A DNA stretch of 64,000 nucleotides from Rebecca billardiae RCC1528 (Eukaryota; Haptophyta): NCBI GenBank assembly GCA_965240325.2, contig OZ251226.1, forward strand, positions 3,348,001 to 3,412,000, given 5' to 3'. A program made the translations under genes and the position numbers. Under the pieces are notes generated by a model, which worked only from the letters and a program-made list of their open reading frames with translations, had not been told where the DNA came from and made no database searches. Within the stretch, counting starts at the first letter, position 1; each line of letters begins with the position of its first letter. This document shows, piece after piece, positions 42,956 through 50,871 of the stretch.

Positions 42956-43366
42956 ATCATATATATCAACACTCCGCCTCCGGTCAGTCCGCCACTCGCC
43001 TTGTCATTGTGACTCATCAGTGTGAGTGAGTAGCCGAGACTGCTGTAGTCGTCGTCTATACCCTTCGTTCAGACGCGAGGACTACTGCGTCACTGCGGGC
43101 TGACTAGCTCACTCTTGCTGACGCGGAGGCGGAGCGCGACCTGGTCTGAGTGGTCACCTGCCCGGCCCGGCCGGCGCGACCTCGCGTTCAGCGCGAGGTC
43201 GCCGCCGCTGAACGCGCGTTTGCCGCTGCGGGGCCGAGGTCTGAAAACCAAGCGATTGCGGCGCTTTTCGCGATTTTGTGGTCGGAAGGACGCCAGCGTC
43301 TCTTCGACCAACAAAGAGATAGCCTGCGCTGCACACCGAGCTGCACAGCGTCAGTGATCGGTGAGA
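42956..43366. other. intergenic, hairpin
   Basis: No gene. An 11-bp-arm hairpin (GCGACCTCGCG, loop TTCAG) lies at 43176-43202. Otherwise unremarkable. Confidence 0.5.
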
Positions 43367-44335
43367 TCAGTCCAGGTCGTCCATCACGTCGCTTCGCCAG
43401 TCGAGCCGCGCCGACGGCGGCTCGCTCGGCGCGTCGAGCGCGTCGGCGGGAGGCGCGTCGGCGCGCCCGTCGTCCGCAGCCGGCGCCGCCCCGTTCTGCG
43501 CGGCCGCGCCCGGCAGCGCGATGTTGCTCGTGCCGTCCGCCGAGAGCACGCCATCGGCCTGCTCGCGCGTGGCGAGCGGGAAGCGGCGGAAGTCGTCGTA
43601 CAGCTTCTGCGCGAGCTCGAGCTCCTCGATCTCCGCGCCCTCGCGCGCGCTCCAGCGGCGCAGCAGCTCGAGCACGTCCGGCCCGAGCCGGAGCACCCGC
43701 TCGCGGCAGAAGAAGTAGCGCACGACCGAGAGCCACGCCGCGAGCACCGAGAGCGCCATCGCCGCGCAGCCGGGCCAGCGGTTGTCGATGCACCGGCCGA
43801 GCGTCTGTATCGTCCGCACGTCCGGCCGGGCGAGCTCGCCCATGCACTGCAGCAGCGGCACGTCGGGCGGCGGGTCCTCGTGCCAGTCGAACAGCTCCGT
43901 GAGCGTCAGCAGGCAGTCCAGCGCCTGCGAGGCCACGTACACATTCTCGGCGTCGACGAGGCCGACGAGCGCGCGCAGCCCGCCCGCGAGGATGAACGGC
44001 CGCATCAGCCGCTGCTCCTGCAGGTGGATGGTGTACAGCGTCGCGAGGAGCAGGGGCTGCGCCTTCGCCAGAGGGTGCGTCTCGGGCGCGCCCGGGGGGA
44101 GCCGCTGCAGGCAGACGACGTAGTCGGCCATGTCCTCCGCGTCGGGGTAGAAGACGATGCGCCTGGCGTCCTCGAGGCTGGTCGTGCGCCTCAGCACCTG
44201 CTCGATCTGCGCGAGCGGCGGCTGTCGCCACTTGCTTCGGAACGACTGGCTGATGGACTGTGCGGACTCGGCATCCGGCATGCTCTGCGCCACGCGCGCG
44301 ACCACGGCCTCGAAGCGCGCGTCATCGGTGGCCAT
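43367..44335 (-). CDS. ARM-fold helical repeat protein
   Basis: 322 residues from the ATG at 44335 (MATDDARFEAVVAR). The central region has armadillo-like helix pairs: RLMRPFILAGGLRALVGLVD, then ENVYVASQALDCLLTLTELF, and MALSVLAAWLSVVRYFF. It is not Ala-inflated like many neighbours, and its diverse residues argue for a conserved, real protein. No catalytic motif, signal peptide or membrane anchor. The C-terminal 60 residues are Ala/Asp-rich and end in an acidic SDVMDDLD. I cannot name an orthologue; adaptor or scaffold is the likely role. It lies downstream of and on the same strand as the TIR-like membrane gene. Confidence 0.7.
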   Translation of the reverse strand: MATDDARFEAVVARVAQSMPDAESAQSISQSFRSKWRQPPLAQIEQVLRRTTSLEDARRIVFYPDAEDMADYVVCLQRLPPGAPETHPLAKAQPLLLATLYTIHLQEQRLMRPFILAGGLRALVGLVDAENVYVASQALDCLLTLTELFDWHEDPPPDVPLLQCMGELARPDVRTIQTLGRCIDNRWPGCAAMALSVLAAWLSVVRYFFCRERVLRLGPDVLELLRRWSAREGAEIEELELAQKLYDDFRRFPLATREQADGVLSADGTSNIALPGAAAQNGAAPAADDGRADAPPADALDAPSEPPSARLDWRSDVMDDLD

Positions 44336-44450
44336 CTCGGGCGCTGCACCCGCTCCTACAACGGCCACCGCGCGCGCACGATGGCGCACTGCACGGAACA
44401 GCAGCCGATGACGACACGGTCAACCGAGCGGGACTGACCGAGGCTGTTTG

Positions 44451-44493
44451 ACCAAAGGACCATCAAACACTTATTTATTGATGGTCCTTTGGT
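44451..44493 (-). terminator. hairpin containing a poly(A) signal
   Basis: Sixteen-base arms ACCAAAGGACCATCAA and complement around an 11-nt loop. On the minus strand the loop side reads CAATAAATAAG, containing AATAAA about 140 nt past the stop codon of the TIR-like gene. Plausible 3'-end signal; the stem may be incidental or a tiny insertion. Confidence 0.45.
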
Positions 44494-44613
44494 TTGACAG
44501 TACGTCACGAACACGAGGTCTGAATGACTGCGACGTACAGTGACAGCAGACGTCGGAGACGAATGTCGTCGTCGCGATGATTTCTCTCCGAAGGCTGTGA
44601 ACATTCATGCAGG

Positions 44614-46908
44614 CTAGCTCGTGGTCGAAGTCGCTTGGGGAGGCGGCGAGCGCGAGCGCGACGCACTCGGCTCCGAGCGCGGGGCGTGCCGATCCGTCTG
44701 CTCGGGCGTCCGAGTCGGCGACAGCGAGCCGCGCGACGCGGCCCGCGACGCCGGCTGCGACAGCACCAAGGGGACCCCTGAGCCGAGCACGAGCTTCGGG
44801 CTGGGCCTGCGCGCGAGGATGTCGCGCGACGCCTGCAGCGGCGACGGGAACGTGCGGCTGTGGTTCGCGCTGCGCGAGGGTGCGCCGGCGCTCTGCACGG
44901 TGTGCGGCACGGTGAGCGCCGCGCCCTGCGGCCGGAGGTGGTCGTCGTGCCCGTCGGCGAGGCGGCGCTGCTCGAGGTGGAACCGCGCCACGATCGCCTC
45001 GAGCGCCTCGCGCATCATGCGGTTGAACGCGGCGAGCGTCCCCGTGCCCGCCTCGATCGTCTCCAGCAGCCGCGCGCGGTCCGCGCTCACCGAGCACGCG
45101 GTGCGGTGCACCTCAAAGTCTGCGGGGTTGAGCTCGTACCCCTGGATGGGGCGCAGCTCGACCTGGTCGATGTCGCCGCCCATCTGCAGGAAGATGAAGA
45201 GCTCGGTCACGCACCAGCTGCGCGCACACGCGCGCACGCGGTGCCAGCAAGGCGCGCGCGCACGGCCGGCGGTGAGCGCGCGCACGGCACGCACGCACGC
45301 ACGCACACACACTCGCACGCCTATGCCTGAGGGGGCCGGGGGGCACCTCTCGGCGCGGGGCGGGCGCGCACAGCCGAGTGAGGTACGTCGGCCCGGCGAG
45401 GATGAGCAGCGACTTGCACCCCGCGAGGAACACGGGCAGCGCGGCGAGGTTGATGGCGATGTTGGACTGATCGATGCAGCACTTGTCGACTGCTCAAGGC
45501 GCACAGCACAGCGCGCAGCGCGCGCGCAGCGCAGCGCAGCGCAGCGCAGCGCAGCCGCGGGCCGGGCGGCGCGCGTCGCGCGCGGGGCGGCGCGGCGTGA
45601 GCGGGGCGAGGCGGCCGCGCGGGCGAGGCCGCGCGCCGGCGCGGGCGGGCGTGCCCAGACGCGCGCCACGTACACCAAAGGATGGGCTCGCGCTTGTGCT
45701 GCCGCGCAAAGCTCGCGCGGAAGCGCTGCAACTCCGTCCACTTGCCCGCCGCCGGGTCGTGCCAGCTGCAGCGCGCAGACGCGCGCAAACGCGCAGTGCG
45801 GCGCGGCGTGGGGGCGGCGGTGCGGCACGGCGAGGCGGTCAGGCGCGCGGCGCACGCGCGGCGCGGCGCGCGCGGCGCGCGCGGCGCGCGCGCCGCGCCG
45901 CGCGCACGAGTGCGAGATGAAGGCGTCGACGGCGCCGAGCGTCGCGCGCGAGGTGAGCAGGTAGAGCGACGGGTCGGCCACGTTCGACGCAAAGTGCATG
46001 TACACGATGGACGTGGCGGGCATGCAGCGGAAGAGCTCGTGCGCGTTGGAGAGGACGGTGTCGACCGGCTGGCCGCCGAGCAGCGCCGTCAGCCCCGCCG
46101 CCGCCGCCAGCGTCTCCCCGCGCTGCGCGAGCCACGCGTGCACGGACATGCGGAACGAGGGCAGCCGTGCCGCACCGCCCAGGAACAGCTGCTCAAGGGC
46201 GAGCGCGATGTTGCACGCGACGGAGATGGTGTCGGCGAAGACGCCGAGGCGCATGGCCACGGCGACGAGGAGGAGCGTCAGCACGCCGCTCGTCATGAAC
46301 AGCCGGCCAACCACCTGCCAGATCACGTCGACCATCGTGCGCGTCGGCGTGCGCATCCACACGGTGTGCGCCGAGAGCGCGGCCGCGTGCAGCGCGAGCA
46401 GCGCGAGGATCGTGAAGGTGACGGCCTCGAAGAGGTACCACCAGCACGGCGGCGAGGCGTGCACGCACCGCCCGGCCGCATCCGCGTCCGAGAACGCGAC
46501 GATCGGCAAGGCCACGCGGCTGTACAGCAGGCTGATGCCGCCGGCCGCCAGCACGAGGCTCGAGACCACGAGGACCGCGGTCGCGAGCCGGCGCCCGGTG
46601 GGCACGACCGTGAGGACGGCCACGAAGGTGCCGAGCTGTATGACGAGGGTCGAAAGCGGCCCGTACGACGGATTGGCCCCGACGGTGCGGAACCAGTAGT
46701 TCAGGCCGAGGCCGAGCACAAAGAGCGAGAGGCCGACGACCAGCGTCGGCACCTGGATGCGCAACCGGCGACGCCGCCCAGCAACCGTCGCGAGGTACAG
46801 CCGATGGCGCACTGCGTCTGAGCTGTCGGCAGCCAGTTGCGCGACGCGTACCGCGACGTCCCCACGCGGTGGAGTATCCGGCGCGACGCGGGTCATCGAG
46901 CGACCCAT
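44614..46908 (-). CDS. multi-pass membrane protein with TIR-like cytosolic domain, four exons
   Basis: Exons 46908-45908, 45765-45674, 45489-45372, 45217-44614; phases agree and all introns are GT-AG. The product is 604 residues. The first 330 hold about five to six membrane helices (for example VPTLVVGLSLFVLGLGLNYW, LATAVLVVSSLVLAAGG). Splicing then assembles DAFISHSWHDPAAGKW, REPILWFDKCCIDQSNI, LPVFLAGCKSLLILAG and TYLTRLWCVTELFIFLQMG. The ISHSW, DK-CIDQ and RLWC-E-F motifs mark the TIR-like/heterokaryon-type signalling fold found on many protist membrane proteins. The Glu of WCVTELF is in the position used by NADase TIR domains (inference). The tail is Ser/Arg-rich and disordered. A first Met at 46896 is an alternative start. 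Ligand and output are unknown. Confidence 0.75.
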   Translation of the reverse strand: MGRSMTRVAPDTPPRGDVAVRVAQLAADSSDAVRHRLYLATVAGRRRRLRIQVPTLVVGLSLFVLGLGLNYWFRTVGANPSYGPLSTLVIQLGTFVAVLTVVPTGRRLATAVLVVSSLVLAAGGISLLYSRVALPIVAFSDADAAGRCVHASPPCWWYLFEAVTFTILALLALHAAALSAHTVWMRTPTRTMVDVIWQVVGRLFMTSGVLTLLLVAVAMRLGVFADTISVACNIALALEQLFLGGAARLPSFRMSVHAWLAQRGETLAAAAGLTALLGGQPVDTVLSNAHELFRCMPATSIVYMHFASNVADPSLYLLTSRATLGAVDAFISHSCARRGARAARAARAAPRVRRAPDRLAVPHRRPHAAPHCAFARVCALQLARPGGGQVDGVAALPRELCAAAQARAHPLVYVARVWARPPAPARGLARAAASPRSRRAAPRATRAARPAAALRCAALRCARAARCAVRLEQSTSAASISPTSPSTSPRCPCSSRGASRCSSSPGRRTSLGCARPPRAERCPPAPSGIGVRVCVRACVRAVRALTAGRARAPCWHRVRACARSWCVTELFIFLQMGGDIDQVELRPIQGYELNPADFEVHRTACSVSADRARLLETIEAGTGTLAAFNRMMREALEAIVARFHLEQRRLADGHDDHLRPQGAALTVPHTVQSAGAPSRSANHSRTFPSPLQASRDILARRPSPKLVLGSGVPLVLSQPASRAASRGSLSPTRTPEQTDRHAPRSEPSASRSRSPPPQATSTTS
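45218..45371 (-). other. intron 3 of TIR-like gene
   Basis: 154 bp. Donor CGGCT|GTGCGC, acceptor GCGCGCAG. The junction creates RLWCVTE. Confidence 0.75.
45490..45673 (-). other. intron 2 of TIR-like gene
   Basis: 184 bp. Donor TTTGGT|GTACGT, acceptor TTGAGCAG. The junction creates LWFDKCC. The interior carries (GCGCA)n tandem repeats. Confidence 0.75.
45766..45907 (-). other. intron 1 of TIR-like gene
   Basis: 142 bp. Donor CACTC|GTGCGC, acceptor CTGCAG. The junction creates ISHSWHD. Confidence 0.75.
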
Positions 46909-47372
46909 CACGCGCCCCGGGGAGAGGGGGGGCGAGCTAGCTCGGGGTTATTCAGGCTTGCTTGTGGGCTGCTAAGACTTTCGGCTTGACAGCTAAGTAG
47001 ATGCAAGGGGCCCGCGCCGCGTGGTTCTATGCCGGTTGATGGCGACGCGGTAATGACTACCCATCACGGCCCTCGTGACTAGTCAAAAGCCACCCTTCTC
47101 CCGGTAGTGGGTGATCAGTAATTGGCTAATTGCCGCGGCGAGCCCATGAGAACATTTTTAGCCGGCCTCACCTTCGTGTGCCCCTCTAACGTACGTCAAC
47201 GGCTCAACGCAGTTTCCATTTTTGACGAATGTAGTAATGTACCCATACAGTACACTCATAGAATGATACAGCACGAAGTTCACTAGTTCAGTGTTCACAC
47301 TTCACGCGCGTACAATTTACCCTGATGTAACCGCCTACTGTATCCGCTGAAGAGCGGGCGTAGTAAACTGTA
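46909..47372. other. intergenic, nothing recognised
   Basis: GC-poorer upstream region of the TIR-like gene. It ends in TAGTAAACTGTA (47361-47372), a fragment of the 995/5125 transposon terminus, into which the following MITE has inserted. Confidence 0.5.
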
Positions 47373-47703
47373 CAGGGGGGCCACACTATAACTGTCGAGT
47401 TTGAAACGGCGTCCAGGTTGGGCGAAAAAAAAAGATTCGCCCCCTAGGGCATCCGTCAACGACGTGAGCCGTACCACGGCATTGTGCGGCAGCTGGAGGT
47501 CGGGCATTCGGTCGGGTGCACCCGCGCGCTGTCCGGCGCGCTTGCCGGTGGCTCCGCGGATGTCATGACAGTCCGCGTTCCCCTCCCCGCGCCCATGTCC
47601 GACCACGCCGCGCCCGCCAACGCGCGCGCGCCCCGAGATGCGCACCTTGGCCGTCTGGAGCTTCGTGCGTTTCAGACTCGACACTTATACTATGGCCCCC
47701 CTG
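47373..47703. mobile_element. 331-bp MITE with TA target duplication
   Basis: The ends are inverted repeats of about 36 bp with four or five mismatches, beginning CAGGGGGGCCA. TA flanks both sides (47371-47372, 47704-47705). A CAG start with TA duplication matches the Tc1/mariner/pogo pattern, as for the 995-5125 element. No coding capacity. Confidence 0.8.
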
Positions 47704-47704
47704 T

Positions 47705-47742
47705 ACTCATTCTATGATTTAACGACACAGGTAGGACGACGC
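47705..47742 (+). repeat. dispersed 38-bp repeat, copy 2
   Basis: Identical to 15325-15362. It immediately follows the MITE and would be continuous with TAGTAAACTG before the MITE inserted. Confidence 0.85.
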
Positions 47743-48417
47743 AGGTCTCCTGATTCGTCGGCGGCAGTGCCCGATCGTCGACACGAAGTCGGCGTTGGTG
47801 GCAGAGCATAGCCTGCACCGCGATCGGATTGCTTGAGCGCGGCCGCTTGAGCTGCTGGAGCGCGATCCACCTGCGCTGCGCGGCTCGCATGGCCCTGCTG
47901 TGCCCCGAGCGAGGGCGATGGTGCAGGTCCGGATGTCAGCTGGCAGTCTCAGCCGCTGGTAGCAGCTGGTCGAGCCTGCCCCGTGCTCCCCGGGCGGTCG
48001 CGTACGCGCCTGCCGCTCAAGCCAGCTGGCTGGCTGGCGGCGGCTGGCGCTGCGGCGTCGTCCAGGGTGCGCTTCGTCCGCTGCTGCGGCAGCTCCTCGT
48101 CGTCCAAGTCGTCGCCCGGGGGCGAGTCTCGGTGTACTGTGTGCGTCGGCTTAGTTCTTAGTAAACTGATGTAGCTAATCCGATCCGGCCGTCCTGGTGC
48201 CTGAAATGGCGTCACCGCCAAGCGCCGCCGCGCCACGGAACCCATGCGCTTATGCGTGCGTGCCCGCTCCCGAGTCCCGGCAATGGCGCCTTCTCAAGGC
48301 CGCCGCCCGCGCTCTTGCTGTTGAGTGTTGCGTCTGAGTTGCGCATCTGTACGAATCCGCAGCAGCCGGCATTATAACACGTTGCCGCACCGAATCCGTA
48401 TGAGTATCGGGCCCGCC
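47743..48417. other. intergenic, diverged transposon end
   Basis: 48138-48168 is a diverged copy of the 39-bp terminus (CTGTGTGCGTC then TTCTTAGTAAACTG). No gene recognised. Confidence 0.5.
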
Positions 48418-48644
<227 letters not shown>

Positions 48645-48651
48645 CTCTCTC

Positions 48652-49707
48652 TCTCGGGACGACCGCCGTGTGCACCTCATCCAGAACGTGGACCGTGCCT
48701 CACTCGCGTTCGTGGGCGCGCTCCCGATCGGCAGCGCGGCGGTCCACCACCAGGGTGAGTGGCTTGAGATCGCGGCGCGCGCGCTCGGGATCCCCAGCCC
48801 GGTCTGCGCGCCGCTGGCCCAGGCCGGGGCGTACGTGCCCACGCGCTCGGGTCCCGGCATCCGGGTGGACGCGTACGGCGACGCGCTCCTCAGCGCGTCC
48901 GGCCGCAACGCGCTCCCCGGCGACCACGTCGCACGCTACCGGCACGACCCGGTGATCCGCGTGCTGGCGGGGTTCTTCCGCACGTACGCCGGTGTGTACG
49001 CCGTGCCGGAGGACACCTGGATCTTCGGCTCGGTGCACGCCCAGTCCACCGCCCAGGCGCAGGCGGTGCTCGGCACGGACCGCAAGCGCGTGCCGGTGGT
49101 GGACCTGAGTGCCGAGGTGCACGGCAACTGTACCCTGTTCGAGGTCAAGACCATCTCGCTGAGCCCGTCGCGCTACAGGGTGAGCGACGGCCGCAACGGT
49201 GCGGTGCGCCACCGCGCGGAACTCGTCCCGCGCGAGCGGCGCAAGCAGCTGCAGCTCCTCGACCGCGAGGTCTATGGCACGCTTGAGGGCCAGGTGGGCC
49301 CATACGAGGCGCGGCTCGACACCTTCCCCGCGATCGTCCCGATTGTCGTGGGGGCGTTCGGCGAGTGGAGCGCGGAGGTGGACCTCACCCTCAAGAAGAT
49401 CGCCAAGATGGGGCGGGACACGTGGCGCGCGCGCCTCAGCGCGCCCTCGCGCCCCGCCGCCGAGCGCGCGCTGCTCGGCACCATGCGGCGCGAGCTGGGC
49501 ATGCGCTGCCTGCGTGGCCAGGCCAAGATGCTCATCGCCCGCGCGCGCATGGCGCACGTGCGCCCGGGGGCACGCGCCCGCGGGGGCACTGCGTACGACG
49601 ACTGCTTCGAGACGACGGCTGACGACGCGTGGCACCGCGACCACCGCGGTGGCGCGCGCGCGTCGACGCCAGACGGTGCGTCGAGCTTCCGCTCGGCGAT
49701 GGAGTGA
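48652..49707 (+). pseudogene. C-terminal part of a non-LTR-type retroelement polyprotein with nuclease-like domain
   Basis: A 351-residue open frame with no credible start; it runs out of the microsatellite. The first part ([18 protein letters not shown], then [37 protein letters not shown]) resembles the region after the reverse transcriptase in protist non-LTR elements. Next, [20 protein letters not shown] fits a PD-(D/E)XK restriction-like endonuclease core (Asp and E-x-K). The [15 protein letters not shown] and [19 protein letters not shown] segments fit the trailing conserved region. 5' truncation is usual for such elements. Assignment rests on pattern memory, not a search. Confidence 0.5.
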
Positions 49708-49800
49708 TGGGCGACTACGAGGGGGGGGGGACGACGGCGAGGAGCGCTGATCCTGGTGTTTGTCTCTGCTGCTCGATCTGCCGCTACAGCTTGCTGACTC

Positions 49801-49880
49801 TGACGCCTGCCCGTTGCATACCACGTCGTTAATATATATCTGACGCCTGCCCGTTGCATACCACGTTGTTAATATATATA
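49801..49880 (+). repeat. two tandem 40-bp units, probable retroelement 3' tail
   Basis: TGACGCCTGCCCGTTGCATA plus CCACGT(C/T)GTTAATATATATC repeated twice, 94 bp after the retroelement stop, followed by TA-rich sequence. A related single unit is at 4962-5000. Confidence 0.8.
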
Positions 49881-50112
49881 TATATATATTAAATAAAATA
49901 TTCCCCGCGATTGCCTAGCTAGGCGAGTCGTCGTGGACTCAGAGTGCCGAGGGTGCGACGGAGCCGGCCGTGCGCGGCATCCAATAGCCATCGCAGGACC
50001 CTGTCAGTCAGATGGCAGCGGCCCGACGCTGAGGCGCACAGCGCAGCCCTGCGGCTGGCCGACGCCCCGGTGCACAGATGACAGAGGGCTCCGGCTCGGA
50101 TCGACGAGGGCA
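49881..50112. other. intergenic
   Basis: TA-rich tail, then 3' flank of the FAM210 gene; no feature recognised. Confidence 0.5.
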
Positions 50113-50710
50113 TCAGCGGTACCCCCGCGCGCGGACTATTCTCGCCAGGCGCGGCGTGATCCACAGCGTCACGGGCAGCCGCATCGGCTCGGTGAACTTG
50201 GCGAGGATCCACGCGGCCGCAAAGTTGCTCGCCTTTGGGTTGAGGCCGTCGAGGTCGACCAGCCGGTCGGCGCCGACGTACTTGAGGAGCGTGAGCGCGT
50301 CCGCGGCGAGCAGCACCTGCGGCGCGCGTGTGGGCATGCGCGGGGGCTCGCGAGGGCGGCTCGGAGGCGCCCTGCGCCGTGGTGGCGCGGCACGGCGTGC
50401 GCGCGACGGGGCGCGCGCGCACCCCGCTGTCAATCCCCACAAACAGGCCGCCGAGCGTGGCGAAGTAGACGGAGAAGTGCGTGACCAGGCCGACGGGCCC
50501 GTACTCTCGCACGAGCCATCTGATCTTGCCGACGACGCCGCCGCCTTCCGGGTACTTGGGCGCCGTCGTCAGCACGCGCGCCATGTGCCCCGCGCATCGG
50601 CTCGCGGGAGGCTGCGTGCCGCATCGCCATGGCGCGTGGGCGGCGGGGCGTGCGACGAGCGCTCGCGTGGCCGACGGGCGCACGGCCAGTCGCGAGAGGG
50701 CGCGGTGCAT
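50113..50710 (-). CDS. FAM210 (DUF1279) mitochondrial membrane protein
   Basis: Exons 50710-50423 and 50316-50113, 163 residues. The start MHRALSRLAVRPSATRALVA is an Arg/Ser/Ala presequence without acidic residues, consistent with mitochondrial targeting. GKIRWLVREYGPVGLVTHFS and YFATLGGLFVGIDSG form the DUF1279 first half with its membrane helix. After the intron, LKYVGADRLVDLDGLNPKAS and NFAAAWILAKFTEPMRLPVT complete it. FAM210 proteins sit in mitochondrial membranes and are implicated in mitochondrial translation and morphology in animals. Length is near the minimum of the family. An in-frame ATG further upstream is unlikely given the presequence. Confidence 0.88.
50317..50422 (-). other. 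intron of FAM210 gene
   Basis: 106 bp, the shortest intron found. Donor AGCGGG|GTGCGC, acceptor GCCGCAG; phase 0; the junction restores the DUF1279 domain. Confidence 0.8.
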
Positions 50711-50871
50711 GCGTGCCACGCCCTTCACGAGCTCGTGCGGCGGTGCGTGCGATGCGTGCTGCACGGTGCTGCTGCGCAATTCGCTGCTCAGCAGTGCGCT
50801 GCACCGCCTCCCATCACTCGGATGATCAGTGTGTGCGCACTTTGCGTCTCTGCGGCTCTCGGCCGCTGTTG
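50711..50871. promoter_or_regulatory. divergent promoter of FAM210 and FANCD2-like genes
   Basis: 161 bp between start codons on opposite strands. GC is lower than in both genes. It includes GCTGCGCAATTCGCTGCTCA near 50770 and no obvious TATA box. Confidence 0.5.

Noticed and set aside
43176-43202. GC-rich hairpin as a bacterial-type terminator
   Set aside because: No U-tract, and the surroundings are eukaryotic; short palindromes are expected at this GC content.
49801-49880. Possible CRISPR-like direct repeat
   Set aside because: Only two abutting units, no spacers, eukaryotic context.
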